A stretch of DNA of 64,000 bases from Sphingobacterium cavernae (GCF_008520265.1 NZ_VIQM01000009.1:31500-95499), one strand, 5' to 3'; numbered from the stretch's first letter, positions 54,606 to 63,927 are shown. Notes: generated by a model from the sequence alone, not told the origin. A program made the numbers and translations.

Positions 54606-54650
54606 CATCGTCAAACAAGGAAACAACGACACATAAAGTTTGAACGTGTT

Positions 54651-54721
54651 TGTCCGATAGTATAAGGGTAGTACGACAGTTTTTGGTACTGTTTGTCTTG
54701 GTTCGAATCCAGGTCGGACAA
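54651..54721 (+). tRNA. tRNA-Gln (anticodon TTG), copy 1
   Basis: The 71-base gene folds as a cloverleaf: acceptor arms TGTCCGA/TCGGACA, anticodon stem ACAGT/ACTGT with loop TTTTGGT (anticodon TTG at 54683-54685), and T loop in GGTTCGAATCC. The U1-A72 end pair is typical of glutamine tRNAs. CCA is not encoded. A terminator follows directly. Confidence 0.95.
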
Positions 54722-54723
54722 CG

Positions 54724-54754
54724 AAAGAGAGTTACATTTGTAACTCTCTTTTTT
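54724..54754 (+). terminator. Terminator of the first tRNA-Gln
   Basis: AAAGAGAGTTACA (54724-54736) and TGTAACTCTCTTT (54739-54751) form a 13-base stem followed by T's. Confidence 0.85.
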
Positions 54755-54784
54755 GTTTACAAGAAATAAAAAAAATAAAAATAT

Positions 54785-54815
54785 TTTGGCTTTTTGATTG
54801 GAGTTTGTATCTTTG
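54785..54815 (+). promoter_or_regulatory. Promoter of the second tRNA-Gln
   Basis: TTTG at 54785-54788 and TATCTTTG at 54808-54815 are again separated by 19 bases. The tRNA begins 47 bases downstream. Confidence 0.8.
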
Positions 54816-54862
54816 CACAAGAAATGAAAATCTAATCTTTTTTAGAAAGTCATTTTGATGAT

Positions 54863-54933
54863 TGTCCGATAGTATAAGGGTAGTACGACAGTTTTTGGTA
54901 CTGTTTGTCTTGGTTCGAATCCAGGTCGGACAA
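54863..54933 (+). tRNA. tRNA-Gln (anticodon TTG), copy 2
   Basis: The 71 bases are identical to copy 1, which begins 212 bases upstream; the same cloverleaf and TTG anticodon apply. It has its own promoter and terminator, so it is a separate transcription unit. Confidence 0.95.
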
Positions 54934-54936
54934 CAT

Positions 54937-54970
54937 AAAGAGAGTTACATATTTTGTAGCTCTCTTTTTA
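54937..54970 (+). terminator. Terminator of the second tRNA-Gln
   Basis: AAAGAGAGTTACA at 54937-54949 pairs with a downstream arm TGTAGCTCTCTTT, allowing one G-T pair, and T's follow. It is a diverged copy of the first terminator. Confidence 0.8.
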
Positions 54971-55024
54971 TTTTTACGCTATTTCCATAACCTATTAAAT
55001 GTCTTTTTATTTCTCACTATAGTC

Positions 55025-55056
55025 TTTCTATTTTCAATTGTATTTATCTAACTTTG
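55025..55056 (+). promoter_or_regulatory. Promoter of prs
   Basis: TAACTTTG at 55049-55056 matches the -7 box. TTTC at 55025-55028 lies 20 bases upstream as an approximate -33 box. The ATG follows 37 bases later. Confidence 0.55.
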
Positions 55057-55093
55057 TCCATCATTCATAAAAACATATAAATACAACAACACC

Positions 55094-56050
55094 ATGCCTT
55101 TGCAATTTAACACGGTTAAATTATTTGCAGGTTCAGGAACACAAGAACTAGCAGAAAAAATCGCCCACTCGTACGGGAAAGCTTTAGGAGAGAAGACACT
55201 ATCGAAATTCAGTGACGGCGAGATCCAACCGTTCTACAATGAATCTGTAAGAGGAAGTGACGTTTTCCTAATCCAATCTACCAACCAACCTACCGACAAT
55301 CTTTTAGAATTATTATTGATGATCGACGCAGCGAAGAGAGCTTCTGCTCACTATATCACTGCTGTAGTGCCTTATTTTGGCTTTGCTCGTCAAGATCGTA
55401 AAGATAAACCTCGTGTAGCGATTGGTGCTAAAATGATTGCAAACTTAATCACAGCTGCTGGTGCTAGCCGTATTATGACGATGGATCTTCACGCTGCGCA
55501 AATCCAAGGATTCTTTGATATTCCTGTAGATCATTTGGATGGATCAGTAATTTTTGTTCCTTACATCAAGTCATTGAATCTTCCTAATTTGACTATCGCA
55601 TCTCCAGACATGGGTGGCTCGTACCGCGCACGTACATTTGCTAAATTCTTCAACGCGGAAGTTATTATCTGTGACAAACGTCGTAAACGCGCAAATGAAA
55701 TCGAATCGATGTCAATTATCGGTGATGTAACAGGTCAAGATGTGGTATTAATTGATGATATCTGTGATACTGCAGGTACACTTTCTAAAGCTGCTGCATT
55801 AATCATGGAAAATGGTGCTAACTCGGTAAGAGCGGTATGTACGCACGCTGTATTATCTGGTAAAGCATATGATACTATCGAAAATTCAGTATTAACTGAA
55901 ATGATCGTTACAGATACTATTAAATTAGACGCTGAAAAAGCTAAAAACTCAACGAAAATCAAAGTATTGTCTACAGCAGATTTATTTGCTAAAGCAATCA
56001 AAAGTGTAAATCAGCACTCTTCGATTTCTGATTTATTTGATGTTGACTAA
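55094..56050 (+). CDS. prs: Ribose-phosphate pyrophosphokinase
   Basis: The enzyme makes PRPP from ribose 5-phosphate and ATP for nucleotide, histidine and tryptophan synthesis. The 318-residue protein has the FARQDRKDKPR loop near residue 95, DLHAAQIQGFFDIPVDHL near 136 and the PRPP-binding VVLIDDICDTAGTL at about 216-229. Length is normal. It is monocistronic with a strong hairpin after it. PRPP also feeds the nearby pyr genes. Confidence 0.96.
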   Translation: MPLQFNTVKLFAGSGTQELAEKIAHSYGKALGEKTLSKFSDGEIQPFYNESVRGSDVFLIQSTNQPTDNLLELLLMIDAAKRASAHYITAVVPYFGFARQDRKDKPRVAIGAKMIANLITAAGASRIMTMDLHAAQIQGFFDIPVDHLDGSVIFVPYIKSLNLPNLTIASPDMGGSYRARTFAKFFNAEVIICDKRRKRANEIESMSIIGDVTGQDVVLIDDICDTAGTLSKAAALIMENGANSVRAVCTHAVLSGKAYDTIENSVLTEMIVTDTIKLDAEKAKNSTKIKVLSTADLFAKAIKSVNQHSSISDLFDVD

Positions 56051-56069
56051 TTAAGCTATAATATATTAT

Positions 56070-56107
56070 ACAACAAGGGCTGAAATGAAAATTTCAGCCC
56101 TTGTTGT
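56070..56107. terminator. Hairpin after prs
   Basis: Seventeen-base arms at 56070-56086 (ACAACAAGGGCTGAAAT) and 56091-56107 are perfect complements around GAAA. The T tail is short. Confidence 0.75.
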
Positions 56108-56320
56108 GTTAATTCACCTTTTCCTTTTATCTCACTCAAATTATCCGTTTCTTAATATAAAAAATGTCACTTAGTCGCAAAGTATAAGCCTCACGTTTAG
56201 ATCTCTAGCTGTACCATTCCTGCTCGAAAGTAAAGCTTAACAACGTATCTTAACTAAGTCCTCAAAAGTAACTCAATATTAATTATCAGTATAAGCTTGT
56301 GCTAGCTTAAGAAGTTTCAA
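56108..56320. other. Gene-free stretch after prs
   Basis: No gene, RNA or repeat is recognised between the prs hairpin and the terminator of the opposite-strand sugar gene cluster. Confidence 0.4.
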
Positions 56321-56364
56321 ACAAAAAATAATAAAGCCGACAAAATTAAATTTGCCGGCTTTAT
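56321..56364 (-). terminator. Terminator of the sugar-module gene cluster
   Basis: On the minus strand ATAAAGCCGG and a complementary GTCGGCTTTAT arm form a stem around an AT-rich loop, followed by T's complementary to 56323-56327. Confidence 0.7.
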
Positions 56365-56387
56365 ATATTGTATTAAAGGTAGATTGT

Positions 56388-59300
56388 TTACAAACTTTTC
56401 ACACGAATATTTCTAAAGAAAACTTCGGTACCATGACCTAAGAAACCAATGTGACCTGTCGTTCTTTTTAATCCTGGATGATCTTTTTTGTCTGCAGCAC
56501 CATTTTTAGTTGCTTCTTTCATATCTCCATCCACAATCACTTTTCCATTAAGGGTAACTTTGATTTTAGAACCTTGCACACGAATCTCTTGCTCGTTCCA
56601 TTCACCAAGCGGTTTTAACGCGCCACGCTTAGCAGCAATGATGCCATACACCGAACCATGGTATTGATAAGGAGCTAGATTCTTATAAACATCAGCATTG
56701 TCATCCAAAATCTGAATTTCATGTCCCAAGTAAGCAGCGTCACCTTCTATTGGCGTACGAATGCCAACACCATTATTTGCACCTGGAGTTAATTTAAATT
56801 CAAAACGATAAACAAAATCGCTGTACTCATTTTTAGTGTAGATATTTCTGCCAAATTTAGCATCCGGATTAGAACGTAATACCCCTTCCCCAGTGATCTC
56901 ATACGCCGTAGATGATGTCCACTTATCTAAATTAGTGCCGTCAAATAACATTTCAAAGCCTTCTTCCTTCTCCGCATCACTCAATGTATAGGTTACTTTG
57001 CGTGGCAATTCTTTAATAAAAATATCTCTGTACCATACGCGAGAACCATGCGCTTGTAGTTCGATTTGTTCTGTCGGGAATATAGACTGATTTCTGTCCC
57101 AATAGTTCTCTAATGTTACATTATCAACTACTAATTCACCATTTAACCAAACCCAAACTTTCTCGCCCACCATCTTGATTTTCATGTTATTCCATTCACC
57201 AAGCGGATTGTCTGCAACTTTGGATGGTTTTGACTCGTGCTTTTGATTGTTATACAATCCACCAGAACCCACCTGAGCACCTACATCAGTACGGGAGATA
57301 TCCCACATCTGAACTTGCGGAGTTCCTCTCAGATACACACCTGCATCAGGCTCTTTTCCATTTTTGTCTAATTTCCAATCTAGTATTAATTCGAAATCAC
57401 CGTAATGTTTTACAGTAGCAATATTATCTCCATGCCCCGAAAAAACTAAAGAACCATCTTCAGCCTTCCAATTTTCGCGCATCTTTTTATCAGCTATTTC
57501 TTGTTTAGCAGCTAATTCTTTAGCACTCATTTGAGCACGTTTGATCGGATTTTCAACCAGACCTTTCCAACCTGTCAAATCTTTACCATTAAACATAGAT
57601 ACATAACTCTCCCCTTTTGGCATTTCTGCCAAATGACGTACGATTGCTTCACGCAAATATGAGCTTTCACTTCCAGAAAGGTTATTCTGTGCTTTTTCAA
57701 GCCATTGACGAACATCTGTTCCGATGAATGATTTATTGTCTGCAGTAATATTCATCACTACATCTGTCGCTGTACCTTTCAAGTCTTTGTCTTCTAGGAA
57801 TCTACTTGCAAATGCTAAAGCAGAATACGTTCCTGTCGCTCTTAAACTTCCTAATGCAGTATTTTTTTGTCTTGTATTTTGCGCATATTCAAATGCATCT
57901 TTCAACAAAATCGTTTTCTGGTCGTTGTTTACTTTACTTGCATTCAATTGTCTGATAAAACCATCAAAAACTGTACTAAACAATGTCGCATCTTTTTCTG
58001 TACGCAACAAGGCAGTTAATGCATCTAAAGATGATGTATTTGACCAGCTAGCCAAAGCTTTGATCGCATCTGCACGTAATGGATTATCTTGACCGATATA
58101 GTTTGTGATTGTTTTTAACGATTCGTCACTACCTTCTCCCGCAAAAATCGGAAAGTAGCGCGCTGATGATGGCGCCAATGAACGAGAAATATTCGCTGAA
58201 AGTCGCTTCACAATATTAGCTTTGTCTGCATTATTTTGCAACGCCACGATTGCAGCTTGCTGTGCAGCATTTACATCTTTTGCGTCAGCTTTACCTAAAA
58301 CCTCTATGATTTTATCAAAATCATTATCATTCACCACATTTGGTAAAGCAGTGTATGCTGCCGCCTTAACGGTGCTATTTGAAGAATTTAATAGGCTGAA
58401 TATTTGTGCAGCTGAATTTGGATTTGATCGTTTTGACAATACATCCAATAATGCCAATTGTGTTTTTTCGTCAGCAGATCCAATTACTTTATTCACCACA
58501 TCAATAGTTTGCGCATTTTTTGATGTTAATAATAAAGTTTTCAAAACATCTGCTTCTTTAGTTGACGCTGTAGCTAACTGACCGATTAAGAATTCCGTAT
58601 TTGCGCCTTCTGTCAATGCCGACAAAGTATTGTATGCTGCAATCTTAGCCTCTTCACCTTTTAATTTTGGCAAACTTTTTTCAATTACCGCAATAGACGC
58701 TTTAGAGTCTTTGGTTCTTAAAAAGTTAAAAACACTTTCTTGTCCTTGAGCATCCAATTTTAACAAGGATGAAGCAATTTTCTTCATATCTGAGGCTGAA
58801 GCTCCTTTGCCCAACAAGCCCAAAGCTACATTACGCAAAATAGGATTATTGCTCGACGAAATCTTCAATAGCTCTTTACGTTGTTTTGAAGGCTGAAGTC
58901 TTGACAATAATTCTAAAGCCGCAACTTTCGCACCTATTGCAGATTCACCGTTTGCTTCTTTGTATACGCGAGTTGCAACTTGCGTAGCTAAGTTTTGATT
59001 GTTATTCTTCGCTAGATTATTCGCGAATTCAATCAACAAAGAAGATGCATTTGTACGGTCAAAACCAAATCCAACAGACTTTGCTTTGTTATACAACACT
59101 TCGTATGTTTTCTGACCACCAAATTTACTTAACGCGGTGAATGCATTTCTTTGGAAATTATCCGAAGATAATTGACCTATTAATTCAATAATTCGCGCTT
59201 CTGCATCTTGATTTTTGACTTCGCTTAATGCACCAATAATCGCTGTAGCCGTCTTTTCAGTAACATTTCCTTTTAAAGCTTTATTTAATGCATCTGATGA

Positions 59301-59786
59301 TTCTTTGGTATCGATTGCGCTCAAAACTCGAGCAGCTTTTTCTGCTAGATAATCATCCGTCAAGAAAGCAGAAACTTTAGCAACAGCTTCATTCTTAGCA
59401 CAAAATTTCAACAATTCCAATACATATCCTTTGTTGTCTTTATCCTTTACTTGGTCTAAAGCCAATAACAAGCCATTTGCGTATTTTTCACGAGCTGCAT
59501 CCTTGCCAGGCTGCATCACATAAAAAGCATATGAATTTGTCGCATATTCAACAGTTGCATTCGGACCACCTTGTGGTTTTAAGGTAACTAATAATGCAGC
59601 TACATCTTCTGGCGTAAAATTCTCTAATTCTTTCATAGCCAATAAGAACTTTGATTGTTCTTCCGCTGGCTGCTGGGCTAATACATCAGCAATTTTAGTA
59701 GCTGTTGTACGACCCGAAGGTTGTTGCGCATATGACGCAGTTTGCAACAACAATAATATAGATAGGGTGTTAAAAATTCTTTTCAT
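56388..59786 (-). CDS. Secreted HEAT-repeat protein with two DUF1080 domains
   Basis: This 1132-residue protein has a signal peptide ending near TASYAQQ. Residues about 25-720 are alpha-helical HEAT-like repeats (for example VLNALKALASW-type units). Two DUF1080 (3-keto-disaccharide hydrolase) domains follow: about 730-940, beginning YVSMFNGKDLTGWKG, and about 942-1132, beginning EGFEMLFDGTNLDKW. DUF1080 proteins cleave 3-ketosugar glycosides. It lies 12 bases after a Gfo/Idh oxidoreductase, which would supply the 3-keto group. Two catalytic domains on a HEAT scaffold is an uncommon layout. Confidence 0.85.
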   Translation of the reverse strand: MKRIFNTLSILLLLQTASYAQQPSGRTTATKIADVLAQQPAEEQSKFLLAMKELENFTPEDVAALLVTLKPQGGPNATVEYATNSYAFYVMQPGKDAAREKYANGLLLALDQVKDKDNKGYVLELLKFCAKNEAVAKVSAFLTDDYLAEKAARVLSAIDTKESSDALNKALKGNVTEKTATAIIGALSEVKNQDAEARIIELIGQLSSDNFQRNAFTALSKFGGQKTYEVLYNKAKSVGFGFDRTNASSLLIEFANNLAKNNNQNLATQVATRVYKEANGESAIGAKVAALELLSRLQPSKQRKELLKISSSNNPILRNVALGLLGKGASASDMKKIASSLLKLDAQGQESVFNFLRTKDSKASIAVIEKSLPKLKGEEAKIAAYNTLSALTEGANTEFLIGQLATASTKEADVLKTLLLTSKNAQTIDVVNKVIGSADEKTQLALLDVLSKRSNPNSAAQIFSLLNSSNSTVKAAAYTALPNVVNDNDFDKIIEVLGKADAKDVNAAQQAAIVALQNNADKANIVKRLSANISRSLAPSSARYFPIFAGEGSDESLKTITNYIGQDNPLRADAIKALASWSNTSSLDALTALLRTEKDATLFSTVFDGFIRQLNASKVNNDQKTILLKDAFEYAQNTRQKNTALGSLRATGTYSALAFASRFLEDKDLKGTATDVVMNITADNKSFIGTDVRQWLEKAQNNLSGSESSYLREAIVRHLAEMPKGESYVSMFNGKDLTGWKGLVENPIKRAQMSAKELAAKQEIADKKMRENWKAEDGSLVFSGHGDNIATVKHYGDFELILDWKLDKNGKEPDAGVYLRGTPQVQMWDISRTDVGAQVGSGGLYNNQKHESKPSKVADNPLGEWNNMKIKMVGEKVWVWLNGELVVDNVTLENYWDRNQSIFPTEQIELQAHGSRVWYRDIFIKELPRKVTYTLSDAEKEEGFEMLFDGTNLDKWTSSTAYEITGEGVLRSNPDAKFGRNIYTKNEYSDFVYRFEFKLTPGANNGVGIRTPIEGDAAYLGHEIQILDDNADVYKNLAPYQYHGSVYGIIAAKRGALKPLGEWNEQEIRVQGSKIKVTLNGKVIVDGDMKEATKNGAADKKDHPGLKRTTGHIGFLGHGTEVFFRNIRVKSL

Positions 59787-59798
59787 GGGTTGATATAA

Positions 59799-61064
59799 TT
59801 ACATTGTCCAAGGACCTCTCATAGGTTGATCGATCAAACGATTCGCTGCTTCATCATTCACAAATTCTTGTTTTTCTGAATCAAAGTGTAAAGTGCGATT
59901 CAAACGCAAAGCCGCCAAACCTAGATTTACTAATGTACTCGAGTAGTATCCATTCTCTTCGTTCAATGCAAATTTTTGACGTGTACGTACAGCTTCAACA
60001 AAATCAGTCATTTGAGGTGCTGGATCTGGATATTGTGCCAACTTACGTTCTAAATCTGGAATATCAGATTTGAAACCTCTATATAATTTTCCTTTTGGTC
60101 CTTCGATATAAGCCTTACCAACTTCACTTCCTTCACCATCTAAGATGATTTGACAACCGTCTGCAAATGTATACGTGATTTTTCTCCACGTACCTACCGC
60201 ATCCGAATGTTGTTGTGGAGCATCCACTTCTACTTTTACAGGACTCTCGTTATCTTTCCCTAAGAAATATTGGACAGGATCCAAATAATGTTGTCCCATA
60301 TCACCTAGACCACCACCATCGTAATCCCAATATCCACGGAATGTCGTATGCACGCGGTGTGTACTATATGGTTTGTAAGGCGCTGGCCCCAACCACATTT
60401 CGTAATCCAATTCTTTTGGTGCTTGCTCTACAGGAAGATTTTCTTTTCCTACCCAATAGAATTTCCAATCGAAACCTGTATGCTTACTGATTGTTACTTT
60501 CAATGGCCAACCCAACATACCTGTATCTACTACTTTTTTGATTTTTTTTACAGGCACATTCATACCATAAAAATTGGAATCAAAACGGAACCAAGTATTT
60601 AATCTGAAGATGTTGCCATGTTGTGCAATTGCTTCTTTTACCTTTTTACCTTCACCGATGGTACGTGTCATTGGCTTCTCACACCAAATATCTTTTCCTG
60701 ATCGTGCAGCCTCAAGAGCCATCAAACCATGCCAGTGCGGAGGAGTTGCGATATGGACGATGTCTACTTCTGGATTTTGAATCAAATCTCTGAAATCATG
60801 ATGCTCTTTTACACCACCACCTAGTGCTTTTTGTGCTAACGCTAAATGTCTAGAATCGACATCACAGATAGCTACAGTTTTCGTGCCTGCGTAACCAAAG
60901 TGACCTCTTCCCATAGAACCTACCCCAATCACTCCTTTTGTAAGATGATCGGAAGGAGCCAAGTACCCTTTGCCCAGAACAAATCTTGGAACAATTGTAA
61001 AGGCAGCAGCTCCAATCAATGATTTTTTGATAAAATCACGTCTTGAAGAATTTTGTTTGTCCAT
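59799..61064 (-). CDS. Tat-exported Gfo/Idh/MocA-family oxidoreductase
   Basis: The 421-residue protein starts with a twin-arginine signal (SSRRDFIKKSLIGAAAFTIV), so it folds in the cytoplasm with its cofactor and is exported. The NAD(P)-binding domain has GVIGVGSMGRGHFGY; EKPMTRTIGEGKK contains the conserved EKP with the catalytic Lys of the family. The C-terminal domain has DMGQHYLDPVQYFLG. Relatives oxidise the 3-OH of glycosides. It follows a ROK regulator and precedes the DUF1080 protein. Confidence 0.92.
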   Translation of the reverse strand: MDKQNSSRRDFIKKSLIGAAAFTIVPRFVLGKGYLAPSDHLTKGVIGVGSMGRGHFGYAGTKTVAICDVDSRHLALAQKALGGGVKEHHDFRDLIQNPEVDIVHIATPPHWHGLMALEAARSGKDIWCEKPMTRTIGEGKKVKEAIAQHGNIFRLNTWFRFDSNFYGMNVPVKKIKKVVDTGMLGWPLKVTISKHTGFDWKFYWVGKENLPVEQAPKELDYEMWLGPAPYKPYSTHRVHTTFRGYWDYDGGGLGDMGQHYLDPVQYFLGKDNESPVKVEVDAPQQHSDAVGTWRKITYTFADGCQIILDGEGSEVGKAYIEGPKGKLYRGFKSDIPDLERKLAQYPDPAPQMTDFVEAVRTRQKFALNEENGYYSSTLVNLGLAALRLNRTLHFDSEKQEFVNDEAANRLIDQPMRGPWTM

Positions 61065-61093
61065 ATCTTAAATAATTAATTTTATAAATGAGT

Positions 61094-62344
61094 TTAGTTA
61101 TTCGTTATTAATGCGTCGAGATTACTTTTGAAATAATCTACAACCGTATATCTTACCAATCCTTGCGCATAGCCATTTTCGCCCAACGAAGACACTTGTA
61201 TTTCACATTTTTGTCTAATTGCATTCATTGTATATTTGTTTAAACTTTGTTGAATAGGAATTGTAATTAATGAACCTGCCTTTGCAAATTTTCCACTTAG
61301 CACTACTGATTCGGGGTTTAAAATTTGAATCAATAAGGATATTGCCTTTCCTAAGTTATTACCCAGATTCGCAATCAAATCAATTGCATATTGATCTCCT
61401 TGATTTGCTACTTTTATAATGTGTTGTGGCTGAAGATCCGAGACATTAGGTAAGTTCTTCAATAAAGTAGGAATTCCTTTTTCGATGTCTTGACGCGCTT
61501 GATTTACAAGGAATATTCCGGAAGCAATTGTTTCTAGACACCCTCTTTTGCCGCAATAGCACAAATCGCCCTCATCCACAAATACCATGTGCCCCATTTC
61601 ACCAGCGAAACCTTCATTGCCCATATAAACTTTACCGTCTATGATAACACCAAGTCCGATACCCCAATCCATCAAAATGACAAGTACATTCTCTCTATTT
61701 TGTGCAGCCCCATAAGCCAATTCACTCAATGCTGCACCCTTGACATCGTTGATGACCGCTACGTGTTTTCCTAATTTCTGCTTCAGGTAGGCTGAAATAT
61801 TAAAAGTATTGTTACTATAGAAAGTTTGGTTTGTTCCTTGTTTGTAATTAATAAGACCTGGCATGCTCAACCCAATGGCAGAAATATATTGCTCATCAAT
61901 CTGCATGTCCGTATAGTACTGCTTTATGACCTGTACCAGGTCATCTATATCTTTTTCGTCTGTGCTAATTTCGAAGGGATATGATTTGCGTTCGAATAAT
62001 ATATTGTTATTATTGTCCATGACAACCATGCGCACAGAAAAACGCTCTATTTCAACACATAACACATTGAATACACCATCACTCAGCTGATAAAGTATAG
62101 GCTTACGGCCACCGATAGACTCTCCCTTTTCTTTGGAAACTAATAGTTTTCGTTCGTGCAGATCTAGCACTAGATTATTCATTGTCGGAAAACTAAGACC
62201 AACATCTTGGACAAGCTCACCTAAAGTGAGCATTTCTTTGTCGAAAAGCGTCATCATCAACTTTACTTTGTTTAAAGCTGACTTACGTTTGATCGTAGTT
62301 TTCGCTGAACCAACTTCTTTTAATAAATCCTCTAGTAGACTCAT
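61094..62344 (-). CDS. ROK-family transcriptional regulator
   Basis: The 416-residue protein combines an N-terminal winged helix-turn-helix (about 22-75, LGELVQDVGLSFPTMNNLVL) with a ROK sugar-kinase fold. The zinc motif is CYCGKRGCLETIASG near residue 265, and the ATP-type loop ILMDWGIGLGVIIDGKVYMG is present. It probably represses the Gfo/Idh and DUF1080 genes downstream, which lie 29 and 12 bases apart on the same strand. The start at 62344 (ATG) is used because an upstream TTG at 62362 lies in the promoter box. Confidence 0.88.
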   Translation of the reverse strand: MSLLEDLLKEVGSAKTTIKRKSALNKVKLMMTLFDKEMLTLGELVQDVGLSFPTMNNLVLDLHERKLLVSKEKGESIGGRKPILYQLSDGVFNVLCVEIERFSVRMVVMDNNNNILFERKSYPFEISTDEKDIDDLVQVIKQYYTDMQIDEQYISAIGLSMPGLINYKQGTNQTFYSNNTFNISAYLKQKLGKHVAVINDVKGAALSELAYGAAQNRENVLVILMDWGIGLGVIIDGKVYMGNEGFAGEMGHMVFVDEGDLCYCGKRGCLETIASGIFLVNQARQDIEKGIPTLLKNLPNVSDLQPQHIIKVANQGDQYAIDLIANLGNNLGKAISLLIQILNPESVVLSGKFAKAGSLITIPIQQSLNKYTMNAIRQKCEIQVSSLGENGYAQGLVRYTVVDYFKSNLDALITNN

Positions 62345-62359
62345 AATATAGGTTATGCT

Positions 62360-62367
62360 CAAAAGTA
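62360..62367 (-). promoter_or_regulatory. -7 box of the ROK regulator gene
   Basis: On the minus strand TACTTTTG fits TAnnTTTG and lies 15 bases before the ATG at 62344. A TTTG lies 15 bases upstream, closer than the usual 19. Confidence 0.5.
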
Positions 62368-62544
62368 GTAAAACAGATTATACAAATGAAAAAAAATATA
62401 TATATAACAAAAACTTTACTAAAAATTTTAATCAAGTATGCGTAAATCAACAACTAATTAAAACCCATACTTATTATTATTAAAGTGCTCCACTTCACAA
62501 TTTTTCTTTTGTAAAAGTCTTTCACATAAAAAGTTAATTAATCA

Positions 62545-62574
62545 TTGTTAAGACAGATTTAATGATTATCTTTG
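62545..62574 (+). promoter_or_regulatory. Promoter of rplY
   Basis: TTG at 62545-62547 and TATCTTTG at 62567-62574 are 19 bases apart. The box overlaps an ATG at 62562, so translation must start at the ATG at 62601. Confidence 0.7.
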
Positions 62575-62600
62575 CACCTCAAAATTTATATATTTTTAAT

Positions 62601-63200
62601 ATGAAATCAATTGCTATTAGCGGTTCTGTAAGACAGAACGTAGGGAAAAGAGATGCAAAAGGATTGCGTTACGAAGGACAAGTTCCTGCAGTTCTTTATG
62701 GTGGTACTACACAAACTCACCTTTCTGTATCCGCAGCTGATTTGAAAGCAGTTCTTTACACTCCAGATGTTGTTATCGTTGAGTTAAACTTCGATGGAAA
62801 AACTGTAAGAGCTATCGTTCAAGACGCGCAATTCCACCCATTAACTGATTTAGTTACTCATATTGACTTTTTAGAATTATTTGATGACAAAGAAGTATCA
62901 TTAAATATTCCTATTAAATTAACAGGAACTTCTCCAGGTGTGAAAATGGGGGGTAAATTAGTTCAAAAATTACGTAAACTACGTGTTAAAGCATTACCTA
63001 ACAACTTGCCTCAAGTTATCGAAGTTCCTATGGAATCTTTAGAAGTTGGTAAATCTTTCCGCGTTGACCAAGTAAAATTAGAGAACGCAAAAGTATTAAA
63101 CAACGCTGACGATACTATCGTATCTGTAATCATGTCACGTGCATTACGTCAAGCAGAGCAAGAAGCAGCTAAAGCGGCTAAAGGCGGTAAGAAAAAATAA
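62601..63200 (+). CDS. rplY: 50S ribosomal protein L25 (Ctc type)
   Basis: L25 binds 5S rRNA in the large ribosomal subunit; the longer Ctc form is a general stress protein. The 199-residue protein begins MKSIAISGSVRQNVGKRDAK and has the L25 domain (about 1-95), then a Ctc C-terminal domain (about 100-185) and a basic Lys/Ala tail. The upstream ATG at 62562 lies in the promoter, so it is rejected. The gene is followed by a clear terminator and then pth, a common neighbour. Confidence 0.94.
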   Translation: MKSIAISGSVRQNVGKRDAKGLRYEGQVPAVLYGGTTQTHLSVSAADLKAVLYTPDVVIVELNFDGKTVRAIVQDAQFHPLTDLVTHIDFLELFDDKEVSLNIPIKLTGTSPGVKMGGKLVQKLRKLRVKALPNNLPQVIEVPMESLEVGKSFRVDQVKLENAKVLNNADDTIVSVIMSRALRQAEQEAAKAAKGGKKK

Positions 63201-63223
63201 TTTTTTCCAGCTGGCAAAAATGG

Positions 63224-63252
63224 AGGGCATCGAAATATCGATGCCCTTTTTT
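63224..63252 (+). terminator. Terminator after rplY
   Basis: GGGCATCGA (63225-63233) pairs with TCGATGCCC (63238-63246) around AATA, with an added A-T pair and a T run. Confidence 0.85.
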
Positions 63253-63274
63253 CGTAGCATATGAAATCATTTTT

Positions 63275-63282
63275 TAACTTTG
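63275..63282 (+). promoter_or_regulatory. -7 box directly before pth (leaderless transcript likely)
   Basis: TAACTTTG ends only 4 bases before the pth ATG at 63287, so transcription should start at the start codon. Confidence 0.6.
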
Positions 63283-63286
63283 TACC

Positions 63287-63850
63287 ATGAATTTTTTGAT
63301 TGTTGGTCTCGGAAATATCGGCAGCGAATATGCCGATACTCGACATAATATTGGTTTTATGGTGGCGGATGAATTGGCTAAGCAGGCAGGCAGCACTTGG
63401 TCATTATTAAAACATGCGTACTACACAGAATTCAAACTACGTAGCCATAATGTGTATGTGATAAAACCAACCACTTATATGAACTTAAGCGGCAAAGCTG
63501 TGAATTATTGGATGCAACAATTAAAAGTTCCAATTGACAATGTGTTAGTGATAGTGGATGATCTAGCGATACCTTTTGGATCACTACGTATTAAACCTAA
63601 AGGTTCTGCCGCCGGACACAATGGTCTTAAATCCATTGAAGCACTTTGCGGCGGTCAAAATTACCCAAGACTACGCTTTGGTATAGGAGACAATTACCCC
63701 AAAGGAAGACAAGTCGACTATGTGCTGGGACCTTTTGATAAAGAAGAGCAAAAAGAATTACCTGCTTTAATTGAACATTCCGTTAAGATGGTACATTCAT
63801 TCGTAAGTATCGGGATTGGACTTACAATGACAAACTTGAATACGAAGTAA
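63287..63850 (+). CDS. pth: Peptidyl-tRNA hydrolase
   Basis: Pth releases tRNA from peptidyl-tRNA dropped by stalled ribosomes. The 187-residue protein has the family start FLIVGLGNIGSEYADTRHNI, with catalytic His20 and Asn10. It also has MNLSGKAVNYWM, VIVDDLAIPFG with the catalytic Asp, and GHNGLKSI. Length matches the family. It has its own promoter and terminator. Confidence 0.96.
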   Translation: MNFLIVGLGNIGSEYADTRHNIGFMVADELAKQAGSTWSLLKHAYYTEFKLRSHNVYVIKPTTYMNLSGKAVNYWMQQLKVPIDNVLVIVDDLAIPFGSLRIKPKGSAAGHNGLKSIEALCGGQNYPRLRFGIGDNYPKGRQVDYVLGPFDKEEQKELPALIEHSVKMVHSFVSIGIGLTMTNLNTK

Positions 63851-63873
63851 GTATTTTCTTCTATAAGACAATG

Positions 63874-63907
63874 AAGAGGCTGTCTCAAAATAGGCAGCCT
63901 CTTTTTT
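63874..63907 (+). terminator. Terminator after pth
   Basis: AAGAGGCTGTCT (63874-63885) pairs with AGGCAGCCTCTT (63892-63903), with one G-T pair, around CAAAAT. T's follow. Confidence 0.8.
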
Positions 63908-63927
63908 GTATTTTATCACTCATATTA

